Part shown: one piece after another, positions 41,590 through 50,385 of the stretch
How the letters are laid out: every line of letters begins with the position of its first letter
Position numbering within the stretch: position 1 is the first letter of the stretch
Assembly: GCA_900542465.1 (NCBI GenBank)
Contig: UQNS01000004.1
Span: 62,001-126,000 of the forward strand
DNA: 64,000 nucleotides
Direction of reading: 5' to 3'
Origin: an uncultured Eubacteriales bacterium
GTDB taxonomy: Bacteria > Bacillota > Clostridia > Lachnospirales > Lachnospiraceae
The notes under the pieces: model-generated
What the model was told of the DNA's origin: nothing
What the model saw: only the letters and a program-made list of their open reading frames with translations
Database searches by the model: none
Program-made: the position numbers and the translations under genes

Positions 41590-41831
41590 AGATAACATTC
41601 CTTTCAAACAGTTATTTTTAGTTTCCTGATTATTTAATTTTTATTTATTATGACTATATTATGATACCATGAAATCCTTGTATTTGCTTGATTAAAAGCA
41701 AAATATCTTATATTATTAAGGTGATATAAATACGTGAACATAGTACAATAATTTTTACACATTAAATAATTTGTCGCATAAATCTAGAACAAAGCTTGGC
41801 ATACTTTTTAGTCTGCAACCGGAGGATCCAA

Positions 41832-42707
41832 ATGTCTGATTTTATTATTGCAACTGCTTCAACATCTGATTTAGATAGAAATTATCTTGATGAAAAAAAT
41901 ATTCCGTTCATTTCTTATACTTTCCTGTTGAATGAGAAGGTACATCTTGATGACTGTCGTCTTGAAACCAAAAAGAATGTCTTTGATTCAATGCGTGCGG
42001 GACAAATGCCTACTACTTCTCAGATCACTCAAAGCGAATATATGGACTTCTTTAAGTCTTTGATGGAGCATGGCAAAGATGTCATCTACCTTGACATGTC
42101 ATGTGCGCTTTCCAACTCATACAACAATGCACTTCTTGCCGAGGAAGAAATAAAAGCTCTCTATCCCGATCAGAATTTCTATATGGTCGACACTCGTTGT
42201 GTTACCGGAGGTCTTGCTCTTTTAGTGGATCTTGCTCTTGCAAAAAAGGAAGCAGGTGCCGGCTACCAGGAATGTATAGATTATATCGAATCCATAAAAA
42301 TGCATATAATCCACCACTTTGTAGTTGATGACTTAAAATGGCTTCGAAAGGGCGGACGCCTGTCCAATGCCGCCGCATTGATTGGTACCCTGCTTCAGAT
42401 AAAGCCTCTGCTTTATGTTACAAATGAGGGAACTCTCGTAGCATCCTCAAAAGTTCATGGCCGAAAGCATGCGCTTGCTACTATTGTCAAAAATATGGCA
42501 AAGGATCTCGGTGACTACAAGGGCAAGGATATATATATCTCCCATGCTGACTGCGAAGCCGATGCTCAGCTTATGGCTGATAAAATGCGTGAACTCTATC
42601 CGGAACTTGGTGAAATAAAATTATTCATGGAAGGTCCAACAATCGGCGCCCATGTAGGCCCTGGATTTATTTCTATCCACTACATAGGTACTGCAAGGAC
42701 CTTCTAA
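41832..42707 (+). CDS. DegV family fatty-acid-binding protein
   Basis: DegV proteins bind fatty acids, and some act with FakA kinase to feed external fatty acids into phospholipids. The 291-aa protein has the N-terminal IIATASTSDLD, the binding-site segment GQMPTTSQIT near 57-66, VIYLDMSCALSNSYNNA near 86-102 and KGGRLSNAAALIGTLLQIKP near 175-194. The ATG at 41832 follows GGAGG. The longer frame from 41796 lacks a ribosome site. It is monocistronic. Confidence 0.92.
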   Translation: MSDFIIATASTSDLDRNYLDEKNIPFISYTFLLNEKVHLDDCRLETKKNVFDSMRAGQMPTTSQITQSEYMDFFKSLMEHGKDVIYLDMSCALSNSYNNALLAEEEIKALYPDQNFYMVDTRCVTGGLALLVDLALAKKEAGAGYQECIDYIESIKMHIIHHFVVDDLKWLRKGGRLSNAAALIGTLLQIKPLLYVTNEGTLVASSKVHGRKHALATIVKNMAKDLGDYKGKDIYISHADCEADAQLMADKMRELYPELGEIKLFMEGPTIGAHVGPGFISIHYIGTARTF

Positions 42708-42712
42708 GATTC

Positions 42713-42778
42713 AAAAGGGGCTGTAAGCACAATCAAAAAGACTTAGTTATCTTTTTGAAATGCAACAGCCCCTTTTTC
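42713..42778. terminator. Bidirectional terminator between degV and dnaE
   Basis: An outer stem AAAAGGGGCTGT/ACAGCCCCTTTT encloses an inner stem CAAAAAGA/TCTTTTTG. T runs exist on both strands. Confidence 0.85.
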
Positions 42779-45700
42779 AGGTCAATTCTATATTTCCGTC
42801 TCCATATATATGCCTGAGCTTCTGCACAAGTTCTCTTGTTGCTCTGACTTTTCTGCTGTCGGGCCATTTATCCAGCTGCTTTTCATCCTCCATATAAACT
42901 ATCACGGAATCCATGCCCGGCTCCGATCCGTTTACAGCTAATATGTCTCTTAACCTTGGTATTTCTTCCTGATATCTCTTTCTATCCTTTAATCTGATCC
43001 ACAGTTTTTTTGGTGTCTCATCAAATTTAGAAACTTTTTCGCTCAGTAATTTCGCTGAGCCATTAGCATCTACTGAAGCCCTTCCGGTTATGAACACTCT
43101 CTCGCCAACTGTAAGTTTTCTTCTGTTAACATCATATATTTTAGGAAAAACGACTATTTCCAAGGTTCCGACCAGATCCTCTATAGTTACGAAGGCCATC
43201 ATCTGCCCCTTTTTGGTCATGATAGTCTTTACCTCATTTATTATGCCGCCCGCTGTATATGACTTCTGATCTTCTACCCTGCACTCATCTGTATCCGGAT
43301 CCGTTTCAAAATCAGTAGATACCGCAGAGGTCCTGGATTTCCATATATTCATATCCTCATCCAAAGGATGCCCCGATACATAGACTCCTAATACTTCTTT
43401 TTCAAAATCCAGACGATCCTTCATGTCAAATTCTTCCATCTGCTGGATCTTTACATCCAGTTCATTATTTTCCGGATCGCTTTCATCTGAAAACATATCA
43501 AAAAAAGACATCTGCCCGGACATCTCATCTTTGCTCTTCTTAAGCGCATTATCAAGCATCTCCGGCGCTGCGGCAGTCATGGCCCTTCTTGTATCACCGA
43601 ATGCGTCCAGAGCTCCCGCCTTGATAAGATTTTCAAGTGCACGTTTGTTTAAAACTGCTGACATTCTTCTGACAAAATCATTCATGGATCTAAACCCGCC
43701 GCCAAGATTCCTGTCTTCAACGATCGCATGGATCGTTGGTCGTCCCAGAGCTTTAACTGCATTAAGTCCAAACCTGATAGCTCCGTTATCTACGGAAAAG
43801 CCTTCTTCTGATTCGTTTACATCCGGAGGAAGTATCTTGATCCCCATTTGTTTACATGTATAAATATAACCTGCAACTTTATCCGAATTATCAATGACAG
43901 AAGTCATAAGTGCCGCCATAAATTCTACAGGATAATGGGTCTTAAGATATGCCGTTCTGTATGAAACTACGGCATAGCAAGCTGCATGTGACTTGTTGAA
44001 GGCATAATTTGCGAAATCCAGAATGCTGTCATATATCTTTCCTGCGGTCTCTTCGGGAATACCATTCTTAATGCATCCCGGAACCCCATCTTCTTCGATT
44101 CCATAGATAAAATTGTTTCTCTCTTTATTTATTACCTCAGCCTTCTTTTTTGACATGGCGCGGCGCACCAGATCAGAACGCCCCCAGGAATATCCTGCCA
44201 GATCTCTTACTATCTGCATTACCTGTTCCTGATAGACGATGCAGCCGTAGGTAGGCTTAAGTATAGTCATAAGTTCCGGGCATAGATAGGTAACATTCTC
44301 CTGGTCCGTCTTTCCTTTTATGTACTGCGGTATAAATTCCATCGGTCCCGGTCTGTAAAGAGAAATGCCCGCGATCAGATCTTCTATATTTCCCGGTTTT
44401 AGCTCTTTCATAAAGTTCTTCATTCCGGAGCTTTCCAGCTGGAATATTCCTTCACACTTTCCGGTCGATATGTAATCGTAGACCTCTTTATCATCTATAT
44501 CCACTTTTTCGATGTCAAAATCAGGAATCCTTTTCCTGATAAGCTTTTCAGCATCCTTAATTACCGTAAGTGTTCTAAGGCCCAGAAAGTCCATTTTCAG
44601 GAGTCCGAGATGTTCCAGCGTCGTCATGGTAAACGATGCAACCGCTTCACCATTGGCTCCTATTGAAACCGGTACATAGTCATCTACCGGACGGTCACAT
44701 ATAAGCACACCTGCTGCATGGACCGACGAATGCCGCGGAAGACCTTCCAGTCTTTTAGCCGTATCTATCAACCCGTGGATCTCCGGGTCATTATCATAGA
44801 CTTCCTGCAAGTCCGGATTAGACCTGAGCGCTTTATCAATGGTCATTCCAATTGCCTGAGGCACCATCTTAGCGACTTCATCGACTCGGGCATATGGAAT
44901 GTCAAGTGCTCTTCCCACATCTTTTATAGCTGCTCTGGCTGCCATCGTTCCAAATGTAATGATCTGAGATACACAATCATGTCCGTATTTTTCTACAACA
45001 TAGTCTATTACATGCTGGCGTCCTTCGTAACAAAAATCCATGTCAATATCCGGCATAGAGACTCTTTCCGGATTTAAAAAGCGTTCAAAGATAAGATTGT
45101 ATTTTATCGGATCCAGATCGGTAATTCCAAGGCAGTATGAAACGATACTTCCTGCCGCCGATCCTCTTCCCGGTCCCACCGGGATATTATGTTCCCTGGC
45201 GTAATTTACATAATCCCAGACGATAAGGAAATAATCCACGTAACCCATATTGTGGATCACATCCAGTTCATACCTCATTCTTTCCTCAAGGTCTTTTCTA
45301 TCTTCACGTCCGGCAAGATCATATCTGTATTCTAATCCTTTATGACAAAGGTACTGCAGATAGGCCCAGGCCGTATCAAACTCTTCCGGTTTCGCATATT
45401 TAGGCAGCTTGGTAACTCCAAACTCGATCGTGACATTACATCTGTCTGCAATTTTTTTTGTATTCTCTAAAGCCTGAGGTACGTATGAAAACAAGGTCCT
45501 CATCTCTTCTTCCGATTTAAGATAGAACTGTCCTCCCTCATAACGCATCCTGTTCTCATCATTGACCGTCTTACCTGTCTGAATGCAAAGCAGGATGTCA
45601 TGCGACTGCGCATCACCGGCATTTATGTAATGAACATCATTAGTACATACAAGTTCTATCCCCAGTTCTTCAGACATCCTTACCAGATCTGCGTTTACAT

Positions 45701-46256
45701 ACTTTTGTTCCGGCAGACCATGATCCTGCAGTTCCAGGAAAAAATTACCTTTCCCAAAAATGTTCTGTAGTTTAAGGGCTTCTTCCTTCGCCTTATCATA
45801 CTGACGCATAAGAAGAGCCCTTGGTACGGAACCCGCAAGACAAGCAGATAATGCAATGATACCCTCATGGTATTTTTCCAGAACTTCCATATCGACTCTT
45901 GGCTTGTAATAAAAACCGTCGATGAAGCCGATTGATACTATTTTGATGAGATTGGCGTAACCTATGTTATTTTCAGCCAACAAAATAAGGTGGTTATAAC
46001 GACTCTCGGACATACCGCTCTCCTTGTCAAATCTTGACCCGGGAGCAACATACACTTCACATCCGATGATCGGATTTATCCCTTCTGCCTTAGCTGCTTC
46101 GTAAAAATCGATCACTCCATACATAACTCCATGATCCGTTATCGCCAAACTATCCATACCAAGTTCTTTCGCTCTGGATATCATTTCCTTGATCTTTCCT
46201 GATCCATCCAGGAGCGAATATTCGGTATGAACATGCAAATGGGTAAACCCTGCCAT
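42777..46256 (-). CDS. dnaE: DNA polymerase III alpha subunit (DnaE)
   Basis: DnaE is a C-family replicative polymerase. In Firmicutes with PolC it extends primers and works on the lagging strand. The 1159-aa protein has an N-terminal PHP domain (FTHLHVHTEYSLLDGSGKI), catalytic aspartates in MPDIDMDFCYEGR near 400-412, the palm and tau-binding regions, a helix-hairpin-helix at about 805-880 and a C-terminal OB fold (GGIINEVKTIMTKKGQMMAF). The ATG at 46256 is preferred. The upstream GTG overlaps the AAGGTGG ribosome site. It follows ftsH by 30 nt. Confidence 0.96.
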   Translation of the reverse strand: MAGFTHLHVHTEYSLLDGSGKIKEMISRAKELGMDSLAITDHGVMYGVIDFYEAAKAEGINPIIGCEVYVAPGSRFDKESGMSESRYNHLILLAENNIGYANLIKIVSIGFIDGFYYKPRVDMEVLEKYHEGIIALSACLAGSVPRALLMRQYDKAKEEALKLQNIFGKGNFFLELQDHGLPEQKYVNADLVRMSEELGIELVCTNDVHYINAGDAQSHDILLCIQTGKTVNDENRMRYEGGQFYLKSEEEMRTLFSYVPQALENTKKIADRCNVTIEFGVTKLPKYAKPEEFDTAWAYLQYLCHKGLEYRYDLAGREDRKDLEERMRYELDVIHNMGYVDYFLIVWDYVNYAREHNIPVGPGRGSAAGSIVSYCLGITDLDPIKYNLIFERFLNPERVSMPDIDMDFCYEGRQHVIDYVVEKYGHDCVSQIITFGTMAARAAIKDVGRALDIPYARVDEVAKMVPQAIGMTIDKALRSNPDLQEVYDNDPEIHGLIDTAKRLEGLPRHSSVHAAGVLICDRPVDDYVPVSIGANGEAVASFTMTTLEHLGLLKMDFLGLRTLTVIKDAEKLIRKRIPDFDIEKVDIDDKEVYDYISTGKCEGIFQLESSGMKNFMKELKPGNIEDLIAGISLYRPGPMEFIPQYIKGKTDQENVTYLCPELMTILKPTYGCIVYQEQVMQIVRDLAGYSWGRSDLVRRAMSKKKAEVINKERNNFIYGIEEDGVPGCIKNGIPEETAGKIYDSILDFANYAFNKSHAACYAVVSYRTAYLKTHYPVEFMAALMTSVIDNSDKVAGYIYTCKQMGIKILPPDVNESEEGFSVDNGAIRFGLNAVKALGRPTIHAIVEDRNLGGGFRSMNDFVRRMSAVLNKRALENLIKAGALDAFGDTRRAMTAAAPEMLDNALKKSKDEMSGQMSFFDMFSDESDPENNELDVKIQQMEEFDMKDRLDFEKEVLGVYVSGHPLDEDMNIWKSRTSAVSTDFETDPDTDECRVEDQKSYTAGGIINEVKTIMTKKGQMMAFVTIEDLVGTLEIVVFPKIYDVNRRKLTVGERVFITGRASVDANGSAKLLSEKVSKFDETPKKLWIRLKDRKRYQEEIPRLRDILAVNGSEPGMDSVIVYMEDEKQLDKWPDSRKVRATRELVQKLRHIYGDGNIELT

Positions 46257-46286
46257 TATAGCCACCTTTTCTATATATCTAATTTT

Positions 46287-48209
46287 TTATGTTTCTTGAT
46301 TTTCCTGGTCCTGAGTTTCTTCTTTAACCTCTTCTTCCGCTGCAATGCCTTTACATTTATTGAAGATCGCCATAAATTCCTTGCCTGTGATCGTCTCCTT
46401 ATCATAGAGATATGTGGCGATCTCATCAAGGATATCTCTGTTTTCTGAGAGCAGTTTTTTAGCTTCGGCATAGCAGTCCTTGAGCATGCCCTTTATCTCA
46501 TTATCGATCAGCGCTGATGTAGCATCTGAACAGTTGCGGACAGTGTTGCCGCCAAGATACTGGTCTTCAATAGTTTCAAGTCCCATAAGTCCAAATTCAT
46601 CCGACATGCCATACTGAGTAACCATGGCTCTGGCGATCTTGGTCGCCTGTTCAATATCATTGGCGGCACCTGTTGTGATCTGGTCGAATACGACTTCCTC
46701 AGCTGCTCTTCCCGCAAGAAGCGTCGTAAGACGGGTAATCATCTCATCTTTATTCATGAGATACTTTTCTTCCTCAGGAACCTGCATAACATAACCTAAA
46801 GCCCCCATAGTTCTTGGAACGATGGTAATCTTCTGAACCGGCTCTGAATTCTTCATGAGCGCCGTGACTAAAGCATGTCCGACTTCATGATATGCAACTG
46901 TTTTCTTCTCCTGAGCGGAAAGGATCCTGTCTTTCTTTTCTTTTCCGGCAATAACGACCTCGACCGCTTCCCAGAGATCCGCCTGCGAAACCGCCTGTCT
47001 TCCTGACTTAACTGCTGCTATCGCAGCCTCATTGATCATATTGGCAAGATCCGATCCGACCGCACCACTCGTTGCAAGTGCTATTTCTTCAAGATCTACA
47101 GTATCATCCATATGTACATTCTTAGAGTGTACCTTCAGGATCTCAACACGTCCCTTCAGATCCGGTTTATCTACTATTACTCTTCTGTCCAGACGACCCG
47201 GTCTGAGAAGCGCCTTATCAAGAACTTCCGGCCTGTTCGTTGCCGCAAGGATAAAAAGTCCCTTAGATGAGTCAAATCCATCCATTTCTGCAAGAAGCTG
47301 GTTCAAAGTCTGTTCTCTCTCGTCATTTCCGCCAAATCGTGAGTCTCTGCTCTTACCTATAGCATCGATCTCATCTATGAAGATAATTGCCGGCGCCTGT
47401 TTCTGAGCCTCTTTAAAAAGATCTCTTACACGTGAAGCACCAACTCCGACGAACATTTCTACAAAATCTGAACCTGCAAGTGAGAAGAATGGAACATGTG
47501 CCTCTCCCGCAACCGCCTTCGCAATAAGGGTCTTACCTGTACCCGGCGGTCCTACGAGGAGCGCTCCCTTAGGCAGTTTTGCACCGATCTTGGCATACTT
47601 TTGAGGATTATGAAGGAAATCCACAACTTCAACAAGAGACTCTTTTGCCTCATCCTGTCCCGCTACATCTTTAAATGTAACGCCTGTTTCTTTCTGTTCA
47701 TAGACCTTGGCGGTAGATTTTCCTACCCCCATTATTCCCCCTCCGGAACCCATCCTTCTTGACATCATCGACATAAGTATCAGCACGAATACTATAGGCA
47801 ATACCCACGTAAGAAGAAAACTCACTATCGATCCTGAGTTATTTGGTATATATCCGTTTATCGTAACTCCCTTTTCCTTTAACAAAGGGACAAGGTCATA
47901 GTCCGGTACCTGACCCGTATAATATATATGTTTGAAAGTGAAGGCCCCCTCAGACGCTTCACTCTTAAGTGTATACTGTATCGTACTGTCTTTATATGAT
48001 ACCGTATCCACCTCTGAATTCTTCAGTTTAGTGTAGAACTCATTATATGGTGTTTCTTTATACCTTGCTTTTGTTATGGCATTGTTGATAAAGGCTACCG
48101 CCGCAAATGTCATAATAATAGCAATAATTATAATAAGTACGGCCCCTAAACCTTTTTTAGGCTTTTTTCCGCCACCACTCCCATAATTATTCTTATAATC
48201 TTCGCCCAT
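46287..48209 (-). CDS. ftsH: ATP-dependent zinc metalloprotease FtsH
   Basis: FtsH degrades membrane and some cytosolic proteins. The 640-aa protein has two membrane helices (about 21-43 and 128-147) around an extracellular loop, and an AAA domain with Walker A GPPGTGKT near 221-228, Walker B IIFIDEIDAIG near 275-285 and the SRH arginines GRLDRRVIV. The protease has the zinc motif HEVGH near 445-449 and a third ligand Asp in ANDIEQAT. The C-terminal tail is Glu/Gln-rich. The promoter is at 48264-48292. Confidence 0.97.
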   Translation of the reverse strand: MGEDYKNNYGSGGGKKPKKGLGAVLIIIIAIIMTFAAVAFINNAITKARYKETPYNEFYTKLKNSEVDTVSYKDSTIQYTLKSEASEGAFTFKHIYYTGQVPDYDLVPLLKEKGVTINGYIPNNSGSIVSFLLTWVLPIVFVLILMSMMSRRMGSGGGIMGVGKSTAKVYEQKETGVTFKDVAGQDEAKESLVEVVDFLHNPQKYAKIGAKLPKGALLVGPPGTGKTLIAKAVAGEAHVPFFSLAGSDFVEMFVGVGASRVRDLFKEAQKQAPAIIFIDEIDAIGKSRDSRFGGNDEREQTLNQLLAEMDGFDSSKGLFILAATNRPEVLDKALLRPGRLDRRVIVDKPDLKGRVEILKVHSKNVHMDDTVDLEEIALATSGAVGSDLANMINEAAIAAVKSGRQAVSQADLWEAVEVVIAGKEKKDRILSAQEKKTVAYHEVGHALVTALMKNSEPVQKITIVPRTMGALGYVMQVPEEEKYLMNKDEMITRLTTLLAGRAAEEVVFDQITTGAANDIEQATKIARAMVTQYGMSDEFGLMGLETIEDQYLGGNTVRNCSDATSALIDNEIKGMLKDCYAEAKKLLSENRDILDEIATYLYDKETITGKEFMAIFNKCKGIAAEEEVKEETQDQENQET

Positions 48210-48263
48210 AAAATCTCCTGTTTCTTTTTATTTCCTCAAATATACCGCGTGAATATGCTTTAT

Positions 48264-48292
48264 ATTATACTTACTTTCAATATATAAATCAA
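48264..48292 (-). promoter_or_regulatory. Promoter of ftsH-dnaE
   Basis: TTGATT (48287-48292), 17-nt spacer, TATAAT (48264-48269), about 55 nt before ftsH. Confidence 0.7.
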
Positions 48293-48324
48293 ATGATTTT
48301 AGCGGCTTTTAAATACTTATGCTT

Positions 48325-48348
48325 ACATTTACATTGTAAATGTATAAT
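48325..48348 (+). promoter_or_regulatory. pyrG promoter overlapped by a 19-bp inverted repeat
   Basis: A perfect inverted repeat ACATTTACA-t-TGTAAATGT (48325-48343) runs into a TATAAT (48343-48348) upstream of pyrG. A protein bound here would block the -10, so it has the look of a repressor operator. A second TATAAT near 48372-48377 is an alternative -10. No pyrG-type attenuator follows. Confidence 0.5.
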
Positions 48349-48426
48349 GGTTTTTTTATTTCATTTAAGCTATAATCATAACTTGGTTTTATATATATAT
48401 TAGATCGAATTTTTTGGGAGGATGAG

Positions 48427-50037
48427 ATGTCTGTAAAATATGTATTTGTAACGGGTGGCGTTGTTTCAGGGCTTGGTAAGGGTATTACCGCAGCCTCTCT
48501 CGGCCGACTCCTGAAAGCCAGAGGATTTAAAGTCACAATGCAGAAATTTGATCCCTACATAAATATTGACCCAGGCACGATGAACCCCATCCAGCACGGC
48601 GAAGTTTTCGTAACCGAAGACGGTGCAGAAACAGATCTTGACCTTGGTCACTACGAAAGATTCATAGATGAAAATCTCAATAAACGCTCTAATGTGACCT
48701 CCGGCAAGGTCTACTGGTCAGTTATCAACAAAGAACGTCATGGAGATTACGGCGGAGGTACTGTTCAGGTCATTCCTCATATTACTAATGAGATCAAATC
48801 CAGATTCTACCGTGAAGATACTGAATCAGATGAAACAACTGTTGCCATCATTGAAGTTGGCGGCACCGTTGGCGATATGGAAAGTCAGCCATTTATTGAA
48901 GCTATCCGCCAGTTCCAGCACGAAGTCGGACGCGAGAACGCTATAAATATCCACGTAACATTGATCCCTTATCTTAAGGCTTCTGGCGAAATGAAGACAA
49001 AACCTACACAGATGAGTGTTAAGGAGCTCCTCAGCATGGGGATCCAGCCGGATATTATAGTATGCCGTACAGACTACCCTCTTGAAGCGGGTATCAAAGA
49101 AAAGATCGCCCTCTTCTGTAATGTCGACGAAGAAAATGTCCTTCAGAACATGGATGTTGATATTCTTTACGAAGTTCCTCTGGCTCTGGAGAAAGAGCGT
49201 ATAGCACAGGTAGCCTGTAAGTGTCTCAAACTTGACTGCCCTGAACCTGACCTTACTGAATGGCAGAAAATGTGCGAGGAATGGAAGAATCCCGGTCAGA
49301 GCGTTGAAGTTGCCCTTGTCGGCAAATATACCCAGCTTCATGATGCGTATATATCTGTTGTTGAGGCGCTCAAGCACGGCGGTGTTGCTAACAGCGCCGA
49401 TGTTTCTATTCGCTGGGTAGATTCTGAGCTCCTTAATGATGACAATGTCGCCGAGAGATTAAAAGGTGTTTCCGGTATCATTCTTCCGGGCGGTTTCGGT
49501 AATCGAGGCATTGAAGGCATGATCACATCCGTCAAATATGCTCGTGAAAATAATATTCCATTTCTTGGCATCTGCCTTGGAATGCAGATTTCTCTCATAG
49601 AATTCGCAAGGAATGTTCTTGGACTGAAAGATGCTGATTCAACAGAATTAAACCCTGATACCCGACATCCGGTCATCCACCTTATGCCGGATCAGGCTGA
49701 TATAGACGATATAGGCGGAACCTTACGACTGGGGTCCTATCCATGTATCCTTGATAAGGACAGTAAGGCTTATAAACTCTATGGTTCTGAAGAGATCCAC
49801 GAAAGACATCGTCATCGTTATGAGGTAAACAATGATTACAGAGACGAGCTTACATCTCATGGATATGTACTTTCCGGTCTTTCTCCAAATGGTCATATCG
49901 TAGAAATGATCGAGATCAAAGATCATCCATGGTTTATTGCGACCCAGGCTCATCCCGAGCTCAAATCACGTCCTAACAGACCTCATCCATTGTTCAAGGG
50001 CTTTATAGCCGCAGCTTGTAATTACAATGATCAATAA
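48427..50037 (+). CDS. pyrG: CTP synthase
   Basis: PyrG makes CTP from UTP with glutamine and ATP. The 536-aa protein has the synthase domain (KYVFVTGGVVSGLGKGITAA, then KFDPYINIDPGTMNP, and HGDYGGGTVQVIPHIT) and a class I glutamine amidotransferase domain with the nucleophile in FLGICLGMQ near 379-387 and the catalytic His-Pro-Glu in AQAHPELKSRP near 508-518. The start follows GGGAGG. It is monocistronic, with a strong terminator. Regulation by the 48325-48343 repeat is inferred. Confidence 0.97.
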   Translation: MSVKYVFVTGGVVSGLGKGITAASLGRLLKARGFKVTMQKFDPYINIDPGTMNPIQHGEVFVTEDGAETDLDLGHYERFIDENLNKRSNVTSGKVYWSVINKERHGDYGGGTVQVIPHITNEIKSRFYREDTESDETTVAIIEVGGTVGDMESQPFIEAIRQFQHEVGRENAINIHVTLIPYLKASGEMKTKPTQMSVKELLSMGIQPDIIVCRTDYPLEAGIKEKIALFCNVDEENVLQNMDVDILYEVPLALEKERIAQVACKCLKLDCPEPDLTEWQKMCEEWKNPGQSVEVALVGKYTQLHDAYISVVEALKHGGVANSADVSIRWVDSELLNDDNVAERLKGVSGIILPGGFGNRGIEGMITSVKYARENNIPFLGICLGMQISLIEFARNVLGLKDADSTELNPDTRHPVIHLMPDQADIDDIGGTLRLGSYPCILDKDSKAYKLYGSEEIHERHRHRYEVNNDYRDELTSHGYVLSGLSPNGHIVEMIEIKDHPWFIATQAHPELKSRPNRPHPLFKGFIAAACNYNDQ

Positions 50038-50070
50038 AAAAATCCCCTCCTTACAGGAGGGGATTTTTTT
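50036..50070. terminator. Bidirectional terminator between pyrG and the acidic-tail gene
   Basis: A perfect 16-bp stem AAAAAAATCCCCTCCT/AGGAGGGGATTTTTTT with a 3-nt loop. Confidence 0.92.
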
Positions 50071-50078
50071 ATACTAAA

Positions 50079-50273
50079 TTACTTAGCCTCAACGATATCT
50101 TCTTCAATTTCGAAGTCTTCTTCGTCGAAGTCATCATCCTGATAATCATCGTCATCGTACTCATCAAGATAATCAGGCTTCATAAACTTATAAATAGCGA
50201 AAACAACTGCTCCGATAATTGTAAGGGCACCCACAATCGCCAAAAATTTAACTAATTTATTAGTCTTTTTCAT
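50079..50273 (-). CDS. Small membrane protein with strongly acidic tail
   Basis: A 64-aa protein that I do not recognise as a named family. It has a basic N-terminus (MKKTNKLVK), one hydrophobic helix at about 9-29, then about 30 residues made mostly of Asp, Glu and Tyr. The ATG at 50273 is preferred because AAGGAGG lies upstream. The extension to 50312 has no ribosome site. The acidic region is probably cytoplasmic or extracellular depending on topology, which sequence alone does not settle. It is followed by the shared terminator with pyrG. Confidence 0.75.
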   Translation of the reverse strand: MKKTNKLVKFLAIVGALTIIGAVVFAIYKFMKPDYLDEYDDDDYQDDDFDEEDFEIEEDIVEAK

Positions 50274-50385
50274 TTCTTTAGTCCTCCTTAGTGAAAATAT
50301 CGTATATATCATCGCTATTTCATAACGGTAATACTAGCTTTAAAGTAAGCACATTATAACATATGAGTATATAAAATTCCAGACA

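Noticed and set aside
48826..49676. Minus-strand frames opposite pyrG
   Set aside because: Shadows of pyrG with no start signals.
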